Source of the DNA: Klebsormidium nitens
Lineage: Eukaryota > Streptophyta > Klebsormidiophyceae > Klebsormidiales > Klebsormidiaceae
DNA length: 64,000 nt
Assembly (NCBI GenBank): GCA_000708835.1
Contig: DF237055.1
Location: 1 to 64,000, forward strand
Direction of reading: 5' to 3'
Part shown: positions 53,986 to 64,000 of the stretch, in pieces
How positions within the stretch are numbered: the first letter of the stretch is position 1
Layout: each line of letters begins with the position of its first letter
Made by a program: the position numbers and the translations under genes
The notes under the pieces: generated by a model
The model's database searches: none
The model's input: the letters and a program-made list of their open reading frames with translations, nothing else
What the model was told of the DNA's origin: nothing

Positions 53986-54974
53986 TGCTTCGAGATCTGG
54001 CTGTGTTGGTTCATGAATACTACCAGTGCGGCTTTATACATTCTTGAATGGTGCAACCAGGTAAATGACGGGGCAATGTGTCAATATCGGACGTTCTGTC
54101 GCCATTGACGTATATTCCGAGTCTACTCTATGTACTTCTGTGCAATACCAAAACCAAAAGAAGCAAACTTTTGAAATTGACGAGTATTGACGCAATCTGG
54201 ACAAAAAGCTCATGTCGATTCTGGTAACGACCGAATCAAATTCCGCTCACTGGCCGGCCGCCCTCTGCCGCCCCGCGCTCTCAGTCTACCCCGGGCCGGG
54301 CTAGCTTGCATAAGTTGGCAGGCACGTACTGCACTATCTTCAGAGCTGACGGTAAACCGCGTATAGTACAGTACTATAGCCTAGCTACTCATCTTTTGTA
54401 TAGATTGCTACGTCCATAAAAGGCGTGCTATAGCTGCCGGACGGCCCATAGCCGCGGACTGTAGGAGTATATGCAGGAATCGCGGCATCGAGTCCTAGCT
54501 TGTTGTTATCATCGATCGACAGGACTCGAGCATGCAAGAAATGCGCCATATCAACGATCAGACGAGGCCCGACTCGGATCGATGCCAATGATGCAGGGGC
54601 ACATGCGCGCAAGTGTTCAATGATTTTCAGAACTTGTTGCAGGCGTTATTGTGCAAACTTGCCGCCCCGGGACAGGGGGCCCAGGCCCGGCCCCTGCCAT
54701 GCAGCTAGGTATCATTGGCCCGCCAACGCTGCCAATGCACGTCGTGCGGCCGGTTAGTTCCGCATCAATCGTGAGCATATCGTGCCTCGGTGTTCCGCAA
54801 TAGTTTGCAAACAACAAAGTATCCAAACTACCGTGGCACTGCCAGGAGTTAGCTTGAAACCACGACATGATATTTTCGACGTCCAGGATCGGATCGTTAC
54901 TTGGAAACATATGTGCGGTAGAGTTGGGACTCCGACCCCCGCCGCGCACTTGGATCCTTCACTCAAGACTACTC
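53986..54974. other. Intergenic, synthetase to PPD1 (convergent 3' ends)
   Basis: The 3' ends of two convergent genes lie here. Around 54.24-54.9 kb the sequence is rich in short palindromes (GGCCGG, ATCGATCGAT, AGTACTGTACT-like). I see no supported gene. Confidence 0.5.
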
Positions 54975-57483
54975 TCACAGCCGTTCGGCAAACGTGTTCA
55001 CAGGTAACGACTTGGTGACCCTGAACGACGCCGCCGTGGTCCGAAGTTGCTCTTTCCTCCGCTCCCATTCGGCCTCTGGACACATGACGTTGATTGAATA
55101 AAGCTGGTCGTTTTGCGTTGCATACACGCTGACGTTATGTCGGTACCACTCGCTGGTACGTACCGTGTACTCTAGTGTATAGTATTTGCCCTCTGGAGTA
55201 GCGTCCGCTTTCAGCAGGTCCGCTGTTTTCCCAGATCCTTCACGGGCTATGACGTTGTCGAGAATCTTCTGTCCGGCCTCAACCGGACTGCCCAGCGATT
55301 GCAATCTGCATTTAAGACAGCACAACGTTTTATTCCAGCTACTTTTTGTGGGCTGCCGAAAGCTCGAGGCTTCGAGAGCCAATCTTGACGTGAGGATTCC
55401 GACAGGCAACTCTACCTTACATACGTATCCCTCACGTAATGTTCTGCTATGAATGCCCTCAGATCCGAGGGTCACAGCGTATGCTTCTACAACCGTTGAA
55501 AGACGACACTCGCCTTCTGGACGTGCTTCTTGATTATGCGTTTAGGCGCCAGCGAGAAGAAAAAAGCAGGAAAGGGAAACAGAGGTCAAAAGACGTCACT
55601 AATCAGCTTGCCGGTGTTCAACTGCCATGCTAAATGTGAAAAGCAAGAAGAGAAGGTGACAGAGCAATCAGCTGGAAACCGTGGACTCCAGTTCGCCTTT
55701 TGGACCCCACATAGGCTATAGCCCCCTCCTACGAACGGTTCAACTCCTCCATACATATTATCCTGAGCCGTTGATCTTTGGTGTGATAGCCAAGACCATA
55801 GTCCACAAAGGCGAAGCAGCCTCTCCAACCACCGAATATGAAACAAGACCGAGACCGAACCCTCACCTAAATCCAGGTGCGATTGGGGCGACCACAACAC
55901 TGACGTTCAGCTCTCCCGAGCCGGCCGCCGGTCCGAACGCTACAATAGGCTCCGTACGATTGCGCCCGCCGTTTCTCCGGATAGGTGGCAAGTCCAATGA
56001 ACGGCTCTGCTCGGCCCTCTCCACTGCTCGGTACAACAGGCGCTGATCGCCAAGCCACTCGGCTGGGTAGATGAACTCTGTGTTGGAAGGCAATAGACGA
56101 TTTTGAGGGGGCGTGAATGGACACTAGATATATTCACTGATCCGGCGTGGAATTCAAACCGGTCGGTTAAGATTGTGCAATCAATAAGAGGAAAGAATCG
56201 AGAAACGTTGTATGACACCACTATTGCCCAGTACACTAATTTTGGCTGCAAAAGTCAACGTTTCGAGACTTTTCTGATGAGAAGGAAAGGGTTTTAGTCC
56301 CAGGGCTTCGATTGGCAGGATTCATGTACTTGCAACAAATAGGATGCCAAGTCAGATAGAGGGACAGGAAGAATATTAAAACCTTCGGGCAAAGAAGCGG
56401 GGACTTAATGACGTCCTTGAATTCCAACACCAACAGTTTCATGCTTAACACGGCAAGCACTGGTGCCCTGCCACAGAAACGAAAAGAGGACTATCGTATT
56501 GGATCAATTTGAAAGAAGTAAACTTCAGTTGCCCTAACACGATCTCTGGTCTACCTCCCCAGCTTTTCTGGTGAGGTAGAGCTGCCAATTAACTTCCAAG
56601 GAAGGACTACTAGTTCTGCAAACGTTTAGCTCTGATACGTCTCTCACAGGGCGCATCGCAGTCCCAAACGGATACTACATAAGAGTAGTCTTGTGCTTGG
56701 ACCAGCAGGGTGCTCCATGGGCATTGTGAGCGGCTGAAGTCCAAAGACCACCTCAGCTTGCCCAAAAGAGACTCTGCAACCTTATCATCAGCACCAGAGA
56801 ACCAGCACAGCATCTGTAAGGAAGAATGAAGCATCAACTTGGCTCAGCGCCGCATGTTACTCACCAAAGCCCTGTCCAGATTCTATGCAACGCTTGAACC
56901 CTTTCACCGGGAAAAGGGTGTCCAATTTCAACTGCCGGGAGGCCTCAGGATTGAGACCCAAAAGTCCACTGGTCACACCACCCAGATTTCCCCCCAGCGT
57001 CACCGCCAAACCTGTTACGCCACTGTAAAATAATCGCCTCCGAGAAGGCAAGTTCCCGCCCCACATTATGAACTCAGTTAGTGATGTCGGACGAGCGTTT
57101 GCCTGACTCGAGCTCTCCTGACTAGGTCTCTCTGAGGTTTCAACGGGCCGCCCAGACACGCTCGCCGCTTCTGCATCGTTGCTCACATCGTTTTCCGAGT
57201 TGCTAGCTCTGACACAAGCTGGTTTTGATTGGCTTTCATTTTTTTGGACTGCAGTCCGCCTTTCCTTTCGTCGCAAAGGACATCTGAAACGCTCCCGCTG
57301 CCCTGATGCTGCGCGTGCCGTCACCTGTTCGCAGCCATACGCTTCACGCAACTGCGCGCACATTCTTCTTGGAAGTGCTCCATTGGTGGTGCGCGGGAAC
57401 TTGTCTGTTCTCCACTCTGATGCCGGCACCACCCAGGAGGCCGGCCCCAAACGGCTGGCAAAGCAGCAGAGGGCACAAGCCAT
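54975..57483 (-). CDS. PPD1: PsbP-domain protein, PPD1-like (thylakoid lumen)
   Basis: Three exons, 57483-56865, 56077-55867 and 55305-54975, joined in phase, 386 residues. Exon 1 starts at the ATG MACALCCFASRLG and encodes a long transit peptide. A twin-arginine-like lumen signal (RRRLFYSGVTGLAVTLGG, about residue 148) follows, so Tat import into the thylakoid lumen is likely. The PsbP fold begins at VKGFKRCIESGQGFEFIYP and continues EWLGDQRLLYRAVE, VAFGPAAGSGELNVSVVVAP, YYTLEYTVRTSEWYRHNVSVYA and ASFRVT. The pattern with GDQ.LLYRA after FIYP is that of PPD1, a photosystem I assembly factor in Arabidopsis; assignment to PPD1 over other PPDs is by recall. The sequence is intact with no disruption. 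Confidence 0.85.
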
Positions 57484-57827
57484 GGCTGCAGGCACTGGCG
57501 CCTGCTCTCAGCTTTTAATTTTAGCCTCCTTCTTTTAGGCTTCTAGCCTGACTGTACAGGTCTGCATGTGCGCGCCGCTACCGCGCGCGAGACACCCGCG
57601 CGGCGCCGTCGCCCGCGCCTGGGGGACCCCTCCCGTTTCTGCTCTCCAGTCTGACTCTCAGATCCAAATTCAATGATTCACAATGGAGAAATCTGCAGAA
57701 GCTGAAAGCGCTCCTAAGAATGCGAGAATGCAGTTGTGAATGCTGTTCAGAAAGCGTCTCTGAGCAGGATCTCCCACTGTTCTTTTCTGATTTGACGCTT
57801 TATTGAATTGATTGCCAGCGGCGCCGT
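57484..57827. promoter_or_regulatory. Divergent spacer between PPD1 and the orphan ORF
   Basis: GC-rich (57560-57650), with CGCGCG-type words and a CCTCCTTCTTT tract. A short reading frame at 57683 (MEKSAEAESAPKNARMQ) could be a first exon of the downstream gene, but the reading phases do not join at any good donor I found. Confidence 0.35.
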
Positions 57828-58970
57828 TTGGGGCTAAAAGAAGCATCCGGTGGGGACCTTGACCCATCTTTCCGGGCAAAAAAGACTTGGGAGGAAATGG
57901 AAGAAACGGAAGCATGCTGGGAAGGCCTAGAACGCTTCATGGAGTGGGCGATGGTTCACCCTGACCTCGTCGCTGTTTTTGGCAAGGGCGGCTTGAGAAG
58001 GATCGTGGCAGCTCGCCTACATTCTTCAAGCGAGCCGATCGTTCACGAATTCGCAGAACACTGCAGGAGCACTCTAAAGGCAAAGCTCGTTGAGGAGCGC
58101 TCGCTTGCTTGGCAGCAGTCATGGACCTTGCCCAACATTCCGAGGAGTGAGGAAGAAGAGCAGACCTGGGTACAGTCTGCTCCAAATTGTATGCCCGTGC
58201 TACGAGCTGAATTCAACATTAGAATATTTGAATGGCTGTACGGAGAGAGTCTGCCCAAGTTTGCTTTTGACTTTGAGAGCGATGAGTACGAAGAACGGGA
58301 CTGGTTCACAATGCAATCTCCTGCAAGGCTTCTAGCCGAGTTGGAAGTTCTTGCAAAGATCATCCGCAAGCCAGCGCAATGGATATTTGAAAATACTCTC
58401 GATGAGATCTCTGTCAGGGATGGGCAGGGCCCGGGGTTTGCCACGGTACATTTGCTTGGGCTATATGCACCAGGACACCAACTGGTTGGTAATCACAATG
58501 AAGTTCTGAGCTCAATGCAAGAAGCGGGCTTGGGACCTGCGGACCTCATGCCGCTCAGGGAAACAGTACTAGCGGACCTTCAACTCGTTTCGGAGATTGT
58601 GGTGGAGAAAGACTTGCGGTATGCTAACCAGTTTGACATGTTTCCGGGGTTGGAACAAGTGGCAGGCTATCAGTTTGGCCTTCGGAGGCACGAAGGTAAG
58701 CGTACATTACAAGCGTTGCTCAACAAGCTACGGTTTGAGAGGCTGAGCGGGATGAAATTGGATTGCGATCTTGGATTCACCTGCAGAACCAGCGATGGAG
58801 AGGAGTTGGAGGAATCATGTGAGCAGGTTCTTGAGGAAGCGATCACTGCCATTGATGCCGATCGATCCACATGCCGCAAAGATTGTGATCGTTCTCGATA
58901 TCGCATTGAGTTCAGTAGGGTTGGCAACAATGAAATTATGTACATTGACCTCTGGGGCCCGGAGTGGTAA
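57828..58970 (+). CDS. Hypothetical protein, unspliced ORF
   Basis: A 380-codon open frame without introns, ending TAA at 58968-58970. The first in-frame ATG is at 57897 (METEA-like MEETEACWEGLERF), giving 357 residues. Otherwise an upstream exon joins near the acceptor-like CAG at 57817-57819. The protein is acidic and Trp-rich, largely helical and has no signal peptide or membrane segment. Recognisable features are only compositional (WEEMEETEACWEGLERFMEW, EVLAKIIRKPAQWIFENTL, FSRVGNNEIMYIDLWGPEW). I recognise no family. Its lack of introns contrasts with the intron-rich neighbours, so it could be a retrocopy, a transferred gene or a lineage-specific orphan. Confidence 0.65.
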   Translation: MGLKEASGGDLDPSFRAKKTWEEMEETEACWEGLERFMEWAMVHPDLVAVFGKGGLRRIVAARLHSSSEPIVHEFAEHCRSTLKAKLVEERSLAWQQSWTLPNIPRSEEEEQTWVQSAPNCMPVLRAEFNIRIFEWLYGESLPKFAFDFESDEYEERDWFTMQSPARLLAELEVLAKIIRKPAQWIFENTLDEISVRDGQGPGFATVHLLGLYAPGHQLVGNHNEVLSSMQEAGLGPADLMPLRETVLADLQLVSEIVVEKDLRYANQFDMFPGLEQVAGYQFGLRRHEGKRTLQALLNKLRFERLSGMKLDCDLGFTCRTSDGEELEESCEQVLEEAITAIDADRSTCRKDCDRSRYRIEFSRVGNNEIMYIDLWGPEW

Positions 58971-60146
58971 ATTGCAGGTTCTATACCTTTTGCTCTAGAT
59001 CAGCATTTGTAGCTTTCTTAAAAATCAACGCTGGACAAGGGGAAAACCGTGCGTCACATAGCTAAAGTGACACGGGAGTGACGCTATGTGTGCCCTTGAA
59101 GCTTATTTATCCAAGGATTTCTCTGTAGCTTGATCTCTGATCTCTACTTCTAGCATATTGCTGCTCACCTCATCAAGTACGTCCCAGGAATGATCAAATT
59201 TGGCCTTGCAGAGGTCTGGCCTCCAAAATTGTGGTGATGTTTGCAGTCGCGGCAACGTGCGTAAAGTGGCCAAATCGCCCATGAAAGTATCATAGGGCTC
59301 CCCCATTCCAGATGATTCCACCATGCTGGCTTTTGGCAAATGTTTTCGAAGTCCTTTTAAATAACAACAAAGCATAAGTATAGCTAGCTTGCCAATACAT
59401 ATTGCATGCCAGTGGGCGGCCGTCATGCATGCTGTCGACCTCTGGCATGTCCGACACATGCATGCCACACACTTGATGGAATTCAAGTCCCGACCGTCAC
59501 GATCATAAAATAAGCTTCATCAATGTAAATGGTGATATAGAAAACGTAAATTCGCGCTATAGTGATACAACTATTTCCACGCAGTGAATTCCAGTAATGC
59601 TATGAATGATGATCGTTCCGCCCGGATCTAATTTTTAATAAGATCAAAGTACATGCTAGCTCTGGCGCCGATTGCTAGACCGCACATGCTGCAATAATAG
59701 CTTGCGTGCAGACGCCGTACTTGCTCGCGTGCCAGTCGACCATGCAGTATTACATACGTCTGCATCATTGCAACTTTATTCACAGAACATCCAATGATCC
59801 TGCAAGAAACCTACTTCAGCACGCACTTTACGGACTAAGCCGGCGCGCGTGATAATCTGCTTTAGTACGGTTTGAACCACATTGTACCAAACTGTAGTGG
59901 ACATCTTTGCACTTCAGACATCACCCACAGCAATCGAGCGCCAATTGTTGTGTTTTGTGTTTCCTCAGATTCTGATTTGGATCTGCTCATAATAATATGA
60001 TAATATGTCATGTACATGCGCAGACCTTGCATTCCACCATGGGCTTTCGAGCTCACACTGAGATCACAATTGTAGAGCCACTGGACCGAGTTAGACACAA
60101 CTCTCAAGCTGGCTCAAACAGCTTCTTGAGACGAAAGCCAATCTCT
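58971..60146. other. Intergenic, orphan ORF to kinase-like gene
   Basis: A minus-strand ORF at 59324-59103 (MVESSGMGEPYDTFMGDL start, 73 residues) reads somewhat like protein but has no family. 59.38-59.85 kb is rich in ATGCAT-type palindromes. I see no other signal. Confidence 0.4.
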
Positions 60147-61597
60147 TCACTGCCCAAGCTCGTCCGCCGCAGCTCGGAGCCGCGCGCTCCATTCTTCAAA
60201 TCTAAATGACCATTGCGCGCGCTTGGCCGCATGCACAAAATTTGCCACCTCTCGATGCACGTCCCCCAGTCCGAGAACTTCGTCCTCGTCCTTTACCCAA
60301 GTGTCGAACGTCCGGAGAACTTCTGGAACGTCCTCTGCGGACGCCCACGGAAGCGCCTGCGAAACGATCCGCATACATTGAGCACGCCATCTGGGCGACG
60401 TGTTGGACTTAGTAGCAGCTAAAGCGTCGCTGGAAATTGCATTCCCCGGAATACTTATCAAGTCTCGGCCGTCAGATTAAGCAATCACGAGACTTCAAGC
60501 ATTCAAAGGCTCCACCAAAGCGAGAGAGCTCGCCAACACAAGGACCGCGCAGAGTACGGCAATGAGCAGATTTTTAGCCAACAATTATGAAGCAAGATGG
60601 ATGCGAGTGAAAACCGCGCGTGCGGGAACGCGACGCTCGCCTGCCATCCCCCGTGCACGACAGCGAGAACGAAGCAGAGCGAAAGCGATCCGTCATTTGG
60701 GTTGAGCATGTTCCCGCGCAGCGTGTGCGGCTGAAAGATTGGATCGTGCACGATGGAAGTCCACGTCATAAGGACCTTCCACTGCTCAGTTGCGTTGGGA
60801 ACGGAGGCCAGGTCGAAGTCACACAGAGTGAAGCTTTCGGGGGGGTATTGCTGAGCGGGCTCTGGGGGGGTGCTTGTGACAGCGGGGCTTTGCTGGGGAT
60901 CATCGGAAGCGCTCCGGCTTCCGGGGAGCACTGCGGCATGAGCGGCGCCCTGTGTATCGAAAAGGGGGGTCGCGGGACCACCAGAAATGACCCCCTGCCG
61001 AGCGAGAATGTTGGAGGGCCGGATATCGCGGTGGAACATCATCAGGCAGTCGTGCAAGTGGAGCTGCGCCAGAATGTCCGCTCCCAACCGGCACACTGCC
61101 GGGGGGGGTAAGCGTCTCACCACTCTGCGCACTTCGAGGGGCCCCCCCTTAAAAGTTTCCACCGCTGCCTGCGCTTTTAGTCCCCCCCAGCTCCCCCCCG
61201 GCGAAGTTGTTCTCGACCCAACCCTTTCAGAGGATCCGAGGGTGACCTAAGCGGCCATCTAACTTTTCGAGCGCCTCAATATGTGTGTTGACGAACTTGC
61301 TCCGGGGAGACTTGCCCCAGACGCCATGCCGCAGAATCCTCCGACCAGAACCGGAACCGGAAGCGGGATCCGGAGCCCCAGCTTCTTCTTCCACCGTCTA
61401 GACGACGGACTTACGGCTGCGGCCAAGTGGACTGCCAACGATCCGAAAGCGCCGTTCCGGTTTTCCGTCGTCCTTGATTGTAACAACGGCGCCGGACGGA
61501 AACGCTTCGACTGGTGTTTCTTCGGTGTCCGAGTACGAGCCAAAGGGATCTTTCGCAGTTTCTTGGGGTGGTTGTGACGACGGGTTCCCAGGTGCTG
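60147..61597 (-). CDS. Protein-kinase-like gene, possibly damaged
   Basis: The 3' half is clear: exon ~61168-60641 joined to 60356-60147 by a GC-AG intron (HGGWQ to ALPWASAED, phase 0), ending at a TGA. It encodes part of a kinase fold: ETFKGGPLEV, DILAQLHLHDCLMMFHRDIRPSNILA (catalytic Asp and Asn present), then a ~55-residue Pro/Ser/Gln-rich insert, then CDFDLA where DFG is expected, then SLCFVLAVVHGGW. An upstream exon ~61597-61415 (PSSQPPQETAKDPFGSY, then AVVTIKDDGKPERRFRIVG) ends at GTAAGT. Between 61414 and 61169 a plausible helix (SKFVNTHIEALEKLDG) runs into a stop, and poly-G runs shift the frame. This may be a pseudogene, unresolved introns or homopolymer errors. The family resembles atypical kinases with a late HGG-LPW motif; this is tentative. 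Confidence 0.6.
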
Positions 61598-62509
61598 CTG
61601 CAAGGTGCACCAGACGAGATGGTTGAGAGACTCGGTTATTCCAAAAAAGTAACTCCTTCACTAATTGGTGTCCACCAAGAACCTACGATCTTCCTGATGA
61701 AGCAAAGGTACGTCAAGTTGAAGGTCACCGACAAGCTCCGACATTTCCAAAGATAACGCATTTTCAGGGCAGCCTTCACGAGTTCACTGCCGTACTCCAG
61801 AAAGAGTGGTCGCTTCGCAGGATAGGTTCCACAAGAACATTTTCTCAAGTACCTAAACAGACGTTTGTGCCACAGAGGTATAAATGACCCAAGTACGCTT
61901 CGTTTCAAGTCCAAGCAAGCTCAAAACGACGTTTGTTCCAGAAGCAAAAAAGACTGAAGCACGCTTCGTGTTTCGAGTCCAGGCAGCTCAAATAAGTCAA
62001 CACGTCAGCCCTTGCACAGTCTACACCGCAGCACAACGGAATAAACCCCGGGCCCAGTCAGATCAGCAGTCTTGTTTCAAAGATCAAACTTTCTTCCGTA
62101 GAGACGGCTGAAGTCACAAGAAGTGTTGGAGTCAATTGACCGAGTCAGCGAAATTGTTTTCCTTGTCAAGGCGTATTTTACTGTAGGGTAAACAAGATAC
62201 GTTGAGATGACCGTTGTTTACTTGAACAAGCTATCTGCTCTCCTAGAAACAAAATTGAGCCGCAGATGCTCAAAGAGCGCTTAATCACCCTTTGAGCAGA
62301 GAAAGCAGACTAGCAGATTGCGAGCAGCTTCCGAGTTCAAGTTGCCAGTCTATGATCTTGTGGTCCAAAACTCCTGAATGTCAGGCTACGAACCCATGCT
62401 TTGCACAAAGTCTTGAAAGGCTTGAACAGAAGGTAAAAGCAGTTTTGCGATGCACTTATAGATTCATGCGCATACGAAATTGTTTCCTGAAGAACAAAGC
62501 TGAGAAACT
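61598..62509. other. Intergenic, kinase-like gene to hydrophilic ORF
   Basis: The start of the kinase-like gene should lie in the first part. ORFs on both strands are short and lack recognisable similarity. A short direct repeat (GTTTCAAGTCCAAGCAAGCTCAAA / GTTTCGAGTCCAGGCAGCTCAAA, shown as 61906-61925 and 61971-61991) is visible. Confidence 0.4.
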
Positions 62510-62932
62510 TCACTTGCATCTTTTGATGAATGCTCGTGACGTGAGCTTTTCGAGCTTACCCGTATGCTCTTGCTCGGCTTCAAGTTGTCCACACTTTCTG
62601 CAATCGTCAAGTGGCAGCTCGGACTCCCGTCCTACTTGCTGACACTCACAGTTGCCCTTCTGACCATGTTCACCAGAGTCCTTATCCGCAGCACCATCTT
62701 GTGAGGTCGGGACACGGTTTGACTTAGCGTCCGGACAAGGACCCCTCTTCTCATGACCACTTTCTGAACATACACGTCCCTCAGCGCCTTCCTTTATTCC
62801 TCTCACAGAACTTTCGCCTTTCGACCGCTTCTCTAGTGCTGTCTGCGCTGGGTTGGAACCCTCCGCAGGTCGCTTCTGTCCACTTTCGGCCGCCATTGTT
62901 CCTAACGCCGACTTCTCGATTTGAAGGATCAT
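62510..62932 (-). CDS. Hypothetical hydrophilic protein or first exon
   Basis: ATG at 62932, 140 codons, stop TGA at 62510-62512. A second Met (MAAESGQKRPAEGSNPAQ) at about residue 13 may be the real start. The protein is rich in Lys, Glu, Ser and Gly, with a KRP/KRSK basic patch suggesting nuclear localisation and two Cys pairs (NCECQQ, DCRKCGQ). A GTGAAG donor overlaps the stop region (62513-62508), so this may be the first exon of a gene running left. No family was recognised. Confidence 0.4.
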   Translation of the reverse strand: MILQIEKSALGTMAAESGQKRPAEGSNPAQTALEKRSKGESSVRGIKEGAEGRVCSESGHEKRGPCPDAKSNRVPTSQDGAADKDSGEHGQKGNCECQQVGRESELPLDDCRKCGQLEAEQEHTGKLEKLTSRAFIKRCK

Positions 62933-64000
62933 ACTGATGCAGCCGCGGCCTCGCGGCCGGATCCGATCGCGTGCCAGGCCGCTCGCGGCCGCGCGGAGTC
63001 AGAGGTTTCAAGTTTCAATACACTTCCGAAGCTTTCAGGTTTACAGCAAGCGCGGCCGCGCGGTCATGGCGCCGCTTCTGAGGATGCAACTGAGGTGGCT
63101 AGCTAAGCGTGTATTAGAAGAAGTGACCATGCAAAACCCGCGGGGCAGAGTTTGATCACCACAGCTAATTCGATGCTTCAACTAATCGCTCTGGCATTGA
63201 TATGTCGGTTCAGTTTGATTGCGCTCGCCCCCGCGACGTACGCCCCTCATCAATACTAGCCTAATGGTCACTATACGGAGCTGACGTTATGAATTCAGCA
63301 CGACGGCCAGCCCCAATTCGATAGCTATATAAGAATCGTCTTTGAAAGCGGCATTTTTCGATTGCCGTATATAACTCTTGGCTTTTGAGTCCTCGGAGCC
63401 ACTCAAATTCCCATTTTCTTCACAATTCTGGCACATTTCGATCCTCCTCCGATCATCACTGAGTTGCTCGGGCTGGCCCAACGTAGTTTGTAACCAAGCT
63501 GCTTTCAATCTGCTACTTGACTATAAGCCTACATACGATCGAGAGGAGGACCGCTTGCGATTCCCGCGAATGCTAAGTAAGCAGTGACTGCATGAGCTGA
63601 TATTGTTCAATATGAATAATACTTCAACTAAAAGGTTCGGTAATGACAGCACAGTGACACTGCGCCGGCCGCCCGACTCACTTAAATGCACGCTGCCATA
63701 TGCAGCTAGCGCAGATCATCAAATGATTCCTTGCCGCAACTCACCTATAGGTAATCCAGTGAGCAGCCTGCCAGCGCGGCGCGCCGCAATCATCCTAACA
63801 TGATCGAAACGTACCGCGCGCGAAGTTGACTGCAGATTAGAGCTAGAGGGGCGCGCTAACTTAATTCTGTATGTATGCAGTCCAACCAGCACATTGCCCA
63901 CTGAACTTTCCGTGCACCATGCAAACTTGTACTCAGGCTCAGGCGGGGACGCGCAATTTCAAATTTGCCCACGCAAAGTCTCATTCAGAAGACAAGTACG
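62933..64000. other. Right-end intergenic region
   Basis: The first 130 bases are very GC-rich with repeated GCGGCCGC-like palindromes, probably the promoter side of the minus-strand hydrophilic ORF. Beyond 63.15 kb I see AT-richer sequence with many short palindromes and no supported gene. Confidence 0.4.

Overview
The window is nuclear DNA from a streptophyte green organism, most likely a charophyte alga of Klebsormidium type. This is inferred from the sequence alone. The genes are split by many GT-AG introns of about 250-800 bp. Three predicted products carry plastid-type transit peptides: a valyl-tRNA synthetase, a PsbP-domain lumen protein and an unknown protein. A plant-type LRR receptor kinase is present. 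An axonemal gene (CFAP57) implies motile flagella. Both histone genes end in a metazoan/chlorophyte-type 3' stem-loop, which land plants are thought to have lost. A short interstitial repeat is of the TTTTAGGG telomere type.

Layout. 1-1.85 kb: repeats and at most one unassigned exon. 1.97-16.9 kb (+): CFAP57, 19 exons traced, first exon missing. 18.35-20.3 kb: a divergent H2B/H2A pair, intronless, both with the same stem-loop. 20.3-26.2 kb: nothing recognisable. 26.3-32.4 kb (+): LRR receptor-like kinase whose catalytic residues are altered. 34.8-36.8 kb (-): two-exon plastid-targeted protein of unknown function, divergent from RPT2 (37.1-41.5 kb, +), a complete 443-residue proteasome ATPase. 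43.0-54.0 kb (+): organellar valyl-tRNA synthetase, 17 exons. 55.0-57.5 kb (-): PsbP-domain (PPD1-like) thylakoid lumen protein. 57.8-59.0 kb (+): orphan 350-380 residue ORF. 60.1-61.6 kb (-): protein-kinase-like gene, possibly damaged. 62.5-62.9 kb (-): hydrophilic hypothetical ORF. The rest is intergenic.

The genes are unrelated housekeeping, organellar, signalling and flagellar genes and do not form one pathway.

The most unusual structure lies in the introns. At eight splice junctions in three genes, the exon edge together with its splice site and adjacent intron sequence is repeated one to five times inside the neighbouring intron. Most copies are spaced 100-170 bp apart. The copies are mostly decayed, but one adjacent pair is a nearly perfect 166-bp tandem duplication. 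This suggests introns here grow by tandem duplication across splice junctions, leaving ghost exons.
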